A DNA stretch of 64,000 bases, taken from Synaphobranchus kaupii (lineage: Eukaryota > Chordata > Actinopteri > Anguilliformes > Synaphobranchidae). Numbering within the stretch: the first letter of the stretch is position 1; each line of letters begins with the position of its first letter. Below, one piece after another: positions 1-11,249 of the stretch. The stretch spans positions 21,739,930 to 21,803,929 of the forward strand of contig CM056383.1 in the NCBI GenBank assembly GCA_029718625.1, written 5' to 3'. Under the pieces are notes generated by a model that was not told the DNA's origin, made no database searches, and was given only the letters and a program-made list of their open reading frames with translations. A program made the translations under genes and the position numbers.

Positions 1-175
1 TAACTGCACTTTTGTGCCACCTAGTTGGCTTTTTGGCACAGCTAGCTAGGTCGTATAGCCAGCTAGTTGGCCCAAACAGCAACTAGCTAGGGAAATTCTG
101 GTAGCTAGATAGGATGTATGGCCAGCTAGCTGGGACAAATGGCCAACTAGCTTGGACTAAAACAGTAGCTAACTG
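1..175. repeat. Degenerate tandem repeat rich in GCTAGCTAG
   Basis: Five or so imperfect units built around 'ggccagctagctggga' and 'caactagct' follow one another up to about position 175. No coding potential is visible. From 176 to about 420 I see only unremarkable non-coding sequence. Confidence 0.6.
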
Positions 176-420
176 TGGAAGTCGAATGAATGTCAAAAGG
201 ACTTGCCATACAAGTCCTTGTTGACAAGGCTAGCAAGGGAGCAAGCCACATCCCCTGACCAGCCCACATTCATTGTCACAGCTCTTCTGCAATAAGTCAA
301 CTGGAAGCCTGCTAGGCCAATAACAGGCACTTCTGGTGAGACCATTTCAGACTATAACTTTTGGGGGCTTTGTTAACAGGGAAACTGCAAAGAATGACAG
401 TGTTCGTGTTTTAATAGCCG

Positions 421-2090
421 ATGCTCAGTCTTTTAAAAAAAAAAAATAAGGAAAGACATTTCCTGAAAAAACACCCACCATCATGATGGTATCAAGAAGA
501 ACCCCTAAATCATAAACTGTTTCTCAATAGCAAGAACGTGAAAGCCCATATTTGTGGTCATGTGAAAATGTACTTGTTAGTGTACTTGCAGGAGCGCAAT
601 TGCAAGAACATATATGTAATATTTAACTGTTCCAAAAGCAAAAACACAAAGAACGAGGACGCTTAAAGATCCCGGAAGCGTACTTGATGGGGAGGGGTGT
701 GTGTGGCTACAGAGCCTGTGGGGTGGGATCAGGTTTCAGAGGAGCATTAGCTAGCTACTGTAATGATGGAGGTGAAGAAGCACAAGGAGCCTACAGCGAA
801 GCCAAACAACCATCCGACAGGGTGCGTTCAAGAAGCAGTCAACCTAGGATTTGCTTTCCCTCGATGGCAACAGCTGACGTTTAGCAAGGAGATGAAAAGC
901 GAGGTAGCCTGATGGTCATAGTCAGGTACCACCAATAAATGTACTCACTTCTTTGTTTAAAATGAATTACAGGAAAATTCAAATAAATGCTTACACTTTT
1001 GAACCCTTTAGATTAATACAGCATTTTTTTCCTGATAAGATTTTCAAATAATGGCTAAGAATTGACCCAACCATAATTCAAGCTTGCAAATCCATATAGT
1101 TAATCAGAAATTGTATAAACCTCCAAACACAGTCCATTGTTTCTTCTTCATAAGCAGCGCCCCCAAGAAATTTTAACCTAATGCCTCATGACAGGGTCAG
1201 CAGGAAGACTACTAGACCATGGCATAAAACTAGGCTGAAGCTTTCAGCGAGTGGAAAAAATGATTAAAAAAATAGGAATTGATCTGAGCACGGGTCAGCC
1301 TGCAAGGCTATTTACTATAATGCCATATCCTTGTCTTTTTGCTCATTTATGTGATTTGCATTTTTTTAGCAACCAAAGTTACTGAGTGGACCTTTAAACA
1401 TAGAAACACAAAGAAAAATTTTTTTTAAAGTTGTTTAGGGACAGTGTAACTCCTTTAATTCACAGCCTTAGATTTCTTTGGAAGTGCCGTTTCTGAAGAC
1501 ACCAAGACTCGCCAAGAAGAGCACGCATTCGGGTCAAAGTACATGTCTTGGCAGACCCTGAGCCACTGGAGGCAACATCCAGGCCTGACACACCAAACCA
1601 GCGTAAGAGGCTTTTAAATATGCATGTTTAACATTTGTGTGTAAGCCTTAAACATTTACATATAGATATAAATATATACTGTGTAGATCTAGAGGCACAT
1701 TCAGTGGATTTGGAAGATACTGAAGGTCTAAAGATCAACGGAAAATAAATCATCCAGTCAGAGTGATTTTATTTATTTATGAAGTGACATTCTACAAACG
1801 TTTTACACTGTAGGCTGTAGTAAACATGATTAATTCCAACAGAAAACCTCACAGTGACCCAAGAACTGACAGTAGAGCCAGAACCTGTATTGACTGAGGA
1901 TGGATCTGGTGAGTGTGTCAATTATTGGAAATAGTAAGCCAGTAATTATAAGCCATAATTATGTGCTTAAAAGGTGTTATCAACATTAAAGTGCTCCTTG
2001 AGAACAGTTGAAGGCGATTAAATAGCAGATACTGATCTGCTGACCATAGACCTGACATATGTGATCTGTGGGCTCTATTTCCGACTGATT
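421..2090 (+). repeat. Left arm of an old long inverted repeat (partner 2195-3800)
   Basis: Several blocks here reappear as reverse complement in 2195-3800, in mirrored order: 421-490 with 3740-3790, 1100-1165 with 3125-3190 (and again with 3360-3410), 1540-1690 with 2570-2740, 1850-1915 with 2335-2400, and 2030-2075 with 2225-2265. Identity is imperfect, with small indels, so the duplication is old. The arm contains exon-like pieces. One at 1843-1908 is listed separately; another near 1540-1602 reads VLADPEPLEA. The first half (421-1100) has no recognisable gene. Confidence 0.65.
1843..1908 (+). pseudogene. Exon-like segment, possible luminal exon of a MIA2/TANGO1-type gene
   Basis: The segment is bounded by an acceptor (ttccaacag) and a donor (gtgagt). 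It is open in one frame, with two leading bases and one trailing base, and reads an acidic stretch containing TVEPEPVLTEDGS. The mirrored copy on the minus strand (about 2340-2390) reads VEKEPVLAEDGS, but its donor is changed to gccaat. Conservation of the acidic peptide across both arms suggests ancestral coding. I infer a relation to the neighbouring MIA/TANGO family gene from position and acidity only. It may be part of a gene extending off the left edge, or a relic. Confidence 0.3.
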
Positions 2091-2194
2091 CTGGCGGGGG
2101 TGTTTGGGGGGGGGGGGTTCAGAATTTTGAATTCTGTGGCTCTGGGGGCGTGGTACTGTGTCCTGCTCACTGATCCTTTTTCACTACTGCCTGG

Positions 2195-3800
2195 GTGGTG
2201 GTGCGTCTTCGCATGCCGTGGAGCCCACACATGTCAAGTCTATGGTTAGCAGGTCTGTATCGAATATGGAATCGCTCCCAAAAAATGTCATCAAAAAAAA
2301 TGTGTAGGTTTGCAAATACACAAGAATTATGGCTTTTACTGGTTCCTGTAATTGGCCAGATCCATCCTCAGCCAACACAGGTTCTTTCTCGACCGTAGAT
2401 TCTTACATCAGTATAATGTTTTCTGAATAATTTATACATACAGTCTAAAACATTTTTATCACGTCACTCTTTAATAAATGTAAATAAAAAAAGCACACTG
2501 CCAGGATTTATTTTCCTGATCCTTAGGCCTTTAGCAGCTTCCACATCCACTGGCTGCACCACTAGATATAGTATATATATTTAGACCTATCTGTAAATGT
2601 TTAAATCATATACTTACACACAAACGCTAAACATATTGAGAAAGTTAAAAGCCTCTTACGCTGGTTGGTGAGTCGGGGAATGTTGCTTGCAGCAGCTCAG
2701 GGTCTGCCGACACGTGGACAACCATGAATAATTTGTTAACATCAGTCTGTGTACCAACCTTCATCCAAGTCCTGGGTCACAGGCAATTCTGTAAAATAAA
2801 TTATTTTATTAGCCCTTTGGTTTAAATGTTAACGATCTTGTGAGGTGAGATAATACAATAATAATACTAATTAGAAGAATTATAATTATTATATAGAAAA
2901 CTAATAAACTTACCTCATGAGTTGAGAGGAAGAATCCTAGGCTTTAATTTTTATTGTAGAGATATGTTTCTGTTGCTGAGTTTCAATGTCTAAGTACAGG
3001 CCACTTTATACACATTCTGAAGTTCAGCGGGCAAGAACAATGCCGTCATAGCCTTGCAGGCTTGACCAGTGTTCGGATCAATTCTTATTAATTATCAATT
3101 CCCATTCCATCAGTTGAAAACCCTTTGGAAAAATCTTGGGGGCCTCTGCTTCTGAACAAGAAACAATTGTCTGTGTATCAAGGTTTACGTCATGGACTAG
3201 CACTCTAGTAATCTTCCTGCACAGTAAAATGTTCAGTGTTAAACCTACGCTTAAGGCATGCGTATGGCCCCTATTGGACTCATGGGTTAGAGTTGAATTA
3301 ACACTGGACATTTTACTGTGTGTGACAGTATCATCAGCCTTTTTGGTGAACATTTTTTGGAGGTCTCTGCCTATGAAGAAGAAGCAATAGGCTGTGTATA
3401 CAGATTTACTAAATGTCCGATTTACCAGACACTCGGCACATGCTTACACACTTGCAGATATTGTCGAATCAATTCTCAGCCATTATTTTTAAAATCTCAT
3501 CATTGGGGAAAAAACCTTGTAGAATAATTTTTAAATGGTACAAAAGTGTAACCATTTATTTGAATCTTTCTGTAGTCACCATTTTAAAAAAAGGAAGTGG
3601 GAACATTTTAAAAAATTAAAGCTCCACATAGACACCTAACGATCATGTAAATGCTTAGTGAATTTACGGTTACCTTGCAAAAACACCGTTTTGAGCAAGT
3701 TTAGGACTTTTGGGTTTTTCTTTCTTTCAAAGAAATATAATACGATCATGATTGTCTGTGTTTTTAAAAAGGTCTTTCCTTATTTTTTTGAAAGAGTATC
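2195..3800 (-). repeat. Right arm of the long inverted repeat (partner 421-2090)
   Basis: This is the reverse-complement counterpart of 421-2090. On the minus strand, 2662-2725 reads VVHVSADPELLQA and ends at the same GC/GTAAG junction as its plus-strand partner, which carries a 1-base indel. A short block occurs twice on this arm (3125-3190 and 3355-3410) and once on the other (1120-1165). It reads as DTQTIVSCSEAEAPK in the best copy, and a stop interrupts the 3.4 kb copy. From 3800 to 4130 nothing is recognised. Confidence 0.6.
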
Positions 3801-4131
3801 TGCTGATAAAACAATAAACTTATCATATCAATAGCTGCCAGCCTTTTGTCCAGACAAAAGCCATGCCATTCACCCAACTTAGAACTAATAAGTATTGCAG
3901 ATTTTACTCACTCTCTTTCTCAGAAAGTACTTGTCTTTAAAGAAGCATTTGCGTTGTTTTAAATGTTGCGATTACGAGCCACCAGAATAGAACTCTGCCA
4001 CCCACCTGCCCGGGTAGGGGGGGTGATAATTGACAACCAACCATCCATCATTTTTACAGAAACCAAGTTATATTTCACTCTTAAAAGACATTTTTTCTGC
4101 TATAACATCAGGATAATACTAATCACTTTAA

Positions 4132-7100
4132 TTAATATTCATATTCTTTTTGATATAAATATTTCTGATTCCCTCTACGGGCTCTGAAGGTTGGCTGCCT
4201 GTCGTATTGCTGTCTCGAGTCGTGATCCAAAGCCTTTCAATTGCAGGAAAAGGAGGGGAACTCATGTTAGTTTTTCATCAAATAAATTAATTTGGGATTG
4301 GAAATGAAACATTTCACAGATATTTAGTGTCGGATCAGGCCAATAACTTTCAAATTCAAACATGACCAAACCCATTCAAGTAAAAATGGTGTTTCAAATT
4401 ACGACTGCATCAACAATTATGATTCATTATAAGAATACATCATAGTGCTATCCATAGTTGCTGAGTTGTGATTAACTCAGAAAACTCACCGGTCTTTTTG
4501 AAGTGAACTGAAAACGACTCTGAGCAGCAGCATCTAGAAGTGACAGATCAATCAAATGTTAAATTAATCTTAAATGATTAGAAAAGTAAGCAGGAAAGAC
4601 TGAGACTAGTATCAGACTGCACCTGACAAGTCGCTTGCTTGTAATGATACCAGGACTACCCTGCTAACTGAAACTCTACCTGGGTGACATTATGGCCATT
4701 ATTTTGTGCTACTCTGTAGATATCCCCAAACATGGGGAACAACCCCACATTCGAACCCTACATGTGAGCAGGATAAACTACTTAGCAGGGCTCAGGACTC
4801 ACCGTTTCCACAAGATGGTGTCTGAGTGTGTTCAGCCAACTTTTCCTTCAGCTCATCCAGCCTGTAAAACCAATATTCGCACAGCCATTCAGAAAACCTC
4901 AGACTTTACCCTACAAGATTTTCAGCCATTTGGAAAGAATATAAACCCTGTTTGAACCAAAGTCTTCTGAATTCACTCATCATCTTACCGATGATATCCA
5001 GCCTCTAACTGACAGATTTAACAATGTGTCTTTTGCGAGTCTTCTCTGCGTTTGTCACTAACCCACCTCCCCTGTAGTTCGACCGTCTTTCTCCTCTCCT
5101 TGGTCAGCCTTTGCTCGGTGTCACGGTAAGCCAGCTGGAGGCAAAGAGAGAAGACTTAACATTCGGCTGTGGTCAGATACATTAAATAGCTAACCTCCTC
5201 TTAAAAATGTGACTGTGTCCATCTTACCAAATTATCCTGTGCCCTGGTCTGATGAAGTCTAATCTGCAAAGACAGAAAGAGTTCTAACAGTGAACTGGAT
5301 GAATTGGAATCAATTTATAGTTCCTGATTGATTCAATGCAAGTCAAACATAAACCGTGGAGATGAATATGCAAATATAAACTTCTGCACTTAATGTAGTT
5401 GTTATGGCTGGGTGACTGATTGCAGTATATCTACTGTTAATTAGCCCTCACAGTGAAACACCAAGGAAATTACACTTGCTGTAATCATGAGTAAATGTAA
5501 CAATGACTTTGTATGCTGGATACATACAGTACCCTATGCTCATGAAAATCCCTAATAAGAAATAACTACTTGAAATGATTAAAAACCTTTTGAGACAATT
5601 GAAAGTGCTACCTTAATAAAGTTACAGGAAACCAAACTGCCATTATACTGGAAAATATGAAACAAATCTTACACTGTTATAGCACGATTATTAGTGCTGG
5701 GTAAATTTTCTCACCTCGTTCTTTAGATACTTTTGTCGCTCTTTCGTTATTTTCTTTACATCATCTTTATACTCCCTGAACTTCTCATTGGTTTGGGCTG
5801 TTCTGGCATCCACTTCAACCAGTTTCCTGTAATATAGAGTCCCTAGAGAATCAGCAAAGCACAACTTCCAACCTTCCCCTAATTCATGTTTCCTTCAAAT
5901 GGCCTTTACATCCTTTGGTGGAACATGATACAACACACAAAGCATTGGATTTGGACTATGTCTCAAAACAGTTGGTGCTGTGTGTAACTACTGTAACAAT
6001 CAGTGGAAGTTCAACACAGATACTGGGACTGAAACATCAGCAGCAATAAAATCTGAGATTTCTTAAAACTATGTCAGTGCAGCTAAAATTATTAAAACAC
6101 CGAAACCACAATTTCACATGACATTTTTCCTTGACACTTACTGGTGTAAAGTGGTCTCCTTCTCCTGCATCGCGATGGTCATCATCTCAAGCTTGTTGTT
6201 GAGGGTGTGAATCTCATCTTCATATGTTTTACGTTCCTTTTCGATGTGTTTCTTCAGCGCAAGCATCTCCTCAGCCGAATTTATGGTCCTTGCCTGGAAG
6301 GCCTTGCAAGACTCCTTTTTATAAACATGAAATTGTGTAAACAGGCATGGCTGAATTGTGAGCACTTTTATTTTCTGTCATGACTCACAACAGCATTGGT
6401 ACAACATTATTGTCAATATTGGCACGTGGGCCAACAGCCAAAATCAGCTTCCTACCTTTAGTTCTTCTTTTTCTACCTTTGTTGAGTAAAGCAATTTTTC
6501 TGTGTTCTTCAAATGTTCTAAGAGTTCCTTAATCTAAATTGGATAAACAAAGGAAACACGAAGATTGCAGTTTGTCTCAAAACCTAGAAATTATTAAAAT
6601 ATATCCAAAAGAAGAGAAGTGATTGTTGTAGTGGGAGAAGCACTATAGTAGCATTAGCTGGACTTGGTCACCTCAGCTTTATGCAAAATCCTTTTCTTTT
6701 CCCGCTCCATATTAATATCCTCAAAAGCCTTATTCACAGAGTTTAATTTAGTTTCTGTCTCCTGGCGAAGTATCTTCTCCTGAGCAAGTGTCCTAAGAGA
6801 CCACAGGAGATGGAGACCATGGGACGTTAAGATCTTGACTGCACAACTCATTATTTTCAGATTGCAACTCCTGTACTTATATATACCTTGATTATTTTTC
6901 ATAACTAAATATATCCTCCATGAAGATTTGAACACATTATGAATTTATAGTACAAAGATCCAGTTTCTTAAATGTTTCATGGCTTAATCTAGAATTAACT
7001 AATTTACTATTTTATCGGTTATATTTATAAGGACATTGTGTGTCAGTTGTTTTAATCAATATCATTACAACTAAAATTACAACTCCCTTATCCTGGACTT

Positions 7101-10100
7101 GGTTTTTTTGTCTCCCACCTCAAAGCACATTTTTCACATAACAGTTATACTTGATATTTACTGTTGTAAAGTGGTATCTCTCTCTTGGGTCAGAAGGGTG
7201 ATCATCTCTAGCTGGTTCTTGAAGGTGTTCATCTCTTCTTGGTGTGACTTACGCTCCTGTTCAACGCTTATCTTCAGTCCAAACATCTCCTCAGCCAAAT
7301 CTGTGGTCCTTACCTGGAAAGCCTTGCAAGATTCCTGTTTTAAATGTGAAATTGTACAAACAGAAATTGCTGCATGGCTAACACTTGACTTTCAGCTATG
7401 ATTCACAAGATCATAACGTTCGCAAAGCATAATTGACAATGTTGGCACGTAGGTCACAGGCCCATTTTAGCTTCTCACCTTCAGCTCCTCATTTTCTAAT
7501 TTGGCAGAGCAGAGTAATTTTTCCATGTCTGCCAAATGTCCTCTGAGTTCCGTCATCTAAATGGAGAAGCAAAGGAAACATGATGATTATAACTGTTCCC
7601 AAAACCTATACAGTACGCATACAAAACCTTATGACAAGTGATTCACGTAACAGGAAAAGCACTACATTTGAATTAGCAGGACTTATTCACCTCGATATTG
7701 TATGAATTCTCCTTCTTTTCTCTCTCAATGTTCATTTGTTGTATGTCCTGTTCAGAAGCCTTAATCTCCAAATTAAATTTTGACTCTGTCTCCTGGCGAA
7801 GGATCTTCTCCTGTGAAAGTTTCCTGAGAGACAGAGACCGCAGGAGACAGGGACCATTGGGTGTTAAGACATCGACTGCACAACTAATTATTTTCAGATC
7901 ATAACTTAAACTAAATTATGTCCCATGATTAAATATATCCCTCACCACAAATTTGGAACAGATTAAGAAATTACAGTACAAAGACAAAGTTTCTGTCATA
8001 CTGTATGGCTTAATCCAGAGTGAAGACTATTTTACCAGTTACATTAATAGGCCATTTATAAAACCATTTTCCTGAACTTGATTTTATCCCTGTCACTTCG
8101 AAACCTATCTTCTCTAAGCTGGCAACTTACTGCTGTAGAAGGCCTTCCCTCCGTTGGAACAGGTTGCAAGACTCCTTTTTGAAAAGGAAATTGTGTAAGT
8201 AGAAATGGTCATTATTTCATAGGAATTCAAATGTTGTTTTTAAATAAAATTATATATTATGTAGAATCATACATACATATTCAGTATATACAATACATTA
8301 AAAGATATGTCTAAATGGTGAACACAATTATTCCAGCCATGAATTACATGCAAACATCACAGTTCTAAAGATATTTCTGATATAAAGATTTTGCTCTAGC
8401 ACAATGTTAGGCGTTACTGGAAATGTTCACTTTACTTTAAGAAGCTTATTGTCAAGCGTGAGGGAGCTCATGGTGTTTCTAATCCTCTTTAGAAGTTCTT
8501 CATTCTAAAATGGACAAGTGCAAGAGAATGTTAGTTAAATGTATTCCCAAAACATACAGCAAAGGGACTTCTGAAACTTACTTTTTTAGTCAGATCTAAG
8601 ATGTCATTTACGGCAGCATTTCCTTCCGCAGACAGTCTCTGAACTTTATTTTTAGTCCCTAAACAAAATGAAAACCAAGGTTAAATCAAACCTTGTTATA
8701 CATTGATACATTATACTAATGAGCTCAATAAATTGTTTTAAACTTACATTGGTATATCCTGTGTTTTACCTGGGGACAACACACAGGAGAGAGAAATTGT
8801 CAATACAATTTGACAATAACTTCACTGCATGCAAGGGCACTGGCAAAGAATAGCTCAACTATTTTTTATCATGCAATCATAGAGAAGGCATCATGAAACA
8901 ATTTGCAGACACCAGACACAGTTATAGAAGAGCTTACAGTAGTCAGTGCTGTCCTCAACACTATCAACACCCATGCTACTTTTAGCAGAAGTATTGCATT
9001 TTCTTCCAAGTTTGGGCCTGGTCTCCAGCTTTCTAGGAGGTGTGTGATGAGCTGAATAAGATTCACAAAAACAATCTAAGTCAAAGCACTGAGTTCATCT
9101 GTGTCAGTCTCAACACATTTTTTATTACAGCAGCAATTTATCTATCAAACTAAATCAATGTTAATCAATATCAATGGTACAATGCCTCACAGGGTACACA
9201 ATAGGCTAGTCCCCAGCAGTTAAAATACACACTGATACGCTTTATCACTAAGGTTTCTTGAGGACGAAAACCCTTGGCAACATGGTATTTGGGTGCATGC
9301 TGACACTAATTGCTTTTTGGTAGTACCAATATTTCACATAATATAAATACATTTGCATGTTGTACTTAATAATAAAGCCTTTAAAAATAGTATAAAAGTA
9401 CCCTGTCAGACATCTGAAGAAATTCTTCTTTGGAGAAGGTCGGGATCACTAGGGAATTTTGCACTGGGAAAAGGAAAGAAATATTGATCACAGATAAAAT
9501 ATTACGGAAATCACAATTCAGAGAAGAGCACATTCTCTTTGCCTATAAATACAAGAAAAACAAGGTTCTGTACATTCCCTTAAGGGAAATCTATCTATAG
9601 GTCAGGACATTTCAACCATTTATACAACATAAAGCTAAATTAACTGGTCTGACATTTTTTGGCCAGACAGGCTTCTTAAACCAATATGGAGAAATGGTTG
9701 AAGAATTAAAAAAATTTAAATGGAGAATTTAACATACTTAAGTCAATACACAAGTATTCATGTCAGCTATATCACTGTACTCAAATTAAAAAGATGAATA
9801 AATAAATTCTGTGTCCCAGAATTTTACTTCTGTAATCAATAAGTGATATTTATCTTGATAGGAAAATTATTTACTCGGAATAAGTGTCTATTATAAGAAT
9901 TTATTGACTTTAATATCTTCAAGTAGCACCATAGAAAATCATTCAGCATTATACTCTCTGTTCAATGTCACTATCTTTTATGTTATTCTTTCTGGCTATG
10001 TAAGGCATTTGTACTTCATTGAAAATAGCTTCCAACAAAAGAATCTAAACACACTATTAAACTACAATATTTTCTATAAGCCAAATTTGTGACACTACTC

Positions 10101-10273
10101 AGTATTCAGGTAAATAACCAGGATTACAGGTTTCAAATTCAAACAAATTCACCCCTCAACTTACCAAAGCTGGAAAATGTCACAAGTGTAAGGAAAAAGA
10201 AACAGAAAAGAGAATTAAGTAAAATAAATGGCCACCAACGTGAAAACACGTTTGGTGGCATGCTTACAGGCAT
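4132..10273 (-). CDS. MIA2/MIA3 (cTAGE/TANGO1) family ER-exit-site protein, short form
   Basis: I joined 19 exons by splice sites and phase: 10273-10165, 9463-9402, 9075-8938, 8769-8748, 8658-8582, 8504-8436, 8174-8131, 7823-7691, 7556-7479, 7334-7162, 6792-6672, 6533-6456, 6314-6142, 5826-5715, 5263-5228, 5134-5067, 4861-4803, 4533-4490, 4233-4132. Every junction keeps frame, giving about 565 residues. Exon 1 starts at ATG with a hydrophobic signal-like segment (FILLNSLFCFFFLTLV). Exon 3 has the family's RPGP motif (SWRPGPNL) before a membrane span (ILLLKVAWVLIVL); exon 4 is a 22-base micro-exon (VKHRIYQ). Long coiled coils follow, with TTLQ/KLSQEKILRQET and RAQDNLLAYRDTEQRL resembling human MIA3. 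In this family the coiled coils and SEC23-binding proline-rich tail serve export of bulky cargo from the ER. Neither an SH3 domain nor a proline-rich tail is visible here. Exon 19 is the least certain; more 3' exons could exist. Confidence 0.82.
6142..8504 (-). repeat. Three tandem copies of a three-exon coiled-coil cassette
   Basis: Within the MIA-like gene, exons recur with matching lengths and phases. Copy 1: 8504-8436 (69 nt), 8174-8131 (44 nt), 7823-7691 (133 nt). Copy 2: 7556-7479 (78), 7334-7162 (173), 6792-6672 (121). Copy 3: 6533-6456 (78), 6314-6142 (173), then 5826-5715 (112). The two 173-nt exons lie exactly 1020 bases apart, both beginning ESCKAFQ and ending ETTL or DTTL plus a split Gln codon. 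The copy-1 equivalent keeps ESCNLFQ and the splice phase but has lost 129 bases (43 codons). Flanking introns are also similar, for example the gagaccacaggagatggagacc stretch near 6800 and 7840. Confidence 0.85.
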
Positions 10274-10785
10274 TGCTACTTATATTTTTTAACAACAATT
10301 CTTGAAATCAAGCACAAGTAAATTAGCAACTTAAACCAACAATGTAACCAATACAATATTTCAAGTATGATTTCAAATGTTATGAATGGCAATGGTGAAT
10401 AATTGAACCAGTGAGTGGCATATGAAGGGACATCCGTTGTGATGTCATAATACGCACAACAACCTTTAAAACATAATATTTACTAGCTATTAGCAAGCTA
10501 GCTAACTTACTGTTAGTGATGTCTAATTGCCTAATTGTTGCTATAGCTACAATATATACAAAATCACTGATATTGGTTCATTGGTATGCAAAAAGAAAAA
10601 TAATTGTTACATTTGTGTCTTTTCAGCTTTTCAATAGCACAGGTAGCTTAGCTAAATTGCAAAAGGAATTCCATAAAGCAGAAAGAATTTTTCAAAATAG
10701 GCCTATTGATATCTTTGTTGCCAAGACAACAATGCACACTCAGTATTCCATTAGCCACTTAGAATACTGCACTAGCAGTGCTTTT
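10274..10785. other. Non-coding stretch upstream of the MIA-like gene
   Basis: AT-rich sequence 5' of the minus-strand gene start, where its promoter and any 5' UTR exon should lie. I see no clear TATA box or CpG cluster and no open frame worth reporting. Confidence 0.4.
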
Positions 10786-10789
10786 ATAG

Positions 10790-11120
10790 GGAAGATTTTT
10801 AGTGACTTAATGAAATACAATCGACTTAGCCACACATCGTGAAATGTAATACGTATTTGCGTTTACTTTTACATAAGGATGCACATTTATCATACCATAA
10901 TTAAAAACAAAACGCATATTGCATTGCATTTCATTGTGTTTTCTCTAAAAACAGTAGAGCATAGCGTGGTGGTGCACAGAACATGACAAAATTCAAAGCA
11001 ATCCTCGTGATTGTATTTATTGACCTGCAGAGCGGTCTGTCATTGCATTTCAACACCAGCTGCACGGATTCCGTGCCAAAATTGAAATGTAAAACGTGCT
11101 CATTGCATCCTGTTTGTGGC
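10790..11120 (+). repeat. Left member of a ~300 bp inverted repeat pair (partner 15250-15520)
   Basis: From 'gaagatttttagtgactta' outward to inward, this block matches the reverse complement of 15520-15250, including the 'tcgtgaaatgtaatacgta', 'cataattaaaaacaaaacgca' and 'ttgtgtt..tctctaaaaaca' blocks and a region ending 'tttgtggccactg'. Inside, about 10970-11110 is tandemly duplicated at 11130-11220 ('gtgattgtatttattgacct' appears twice). Confidence 0.7.
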
Positions 11121-11249
11121 CACTGCGTGCTGCACGGGACGTGACAAAATTCAAAGTAATACTTGTGATTGTATTTATTGACCTGCAGAGCGTCATTGCA
11201 TTTATCAAAGTGCTCCGCCTTTTCAGTGACAAAATTAAATGCAATCAAA

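Noticed and set aside
8938..9075. An alternative open frame in exon 3 of the MIA-like gene (reading ESYSAHHTPPRKLE...).
   Set aside because: It does not fit the splice phase of the neighbouring exons. The phase-0 frame gives the RPGP motif and a membrane span matching the family.
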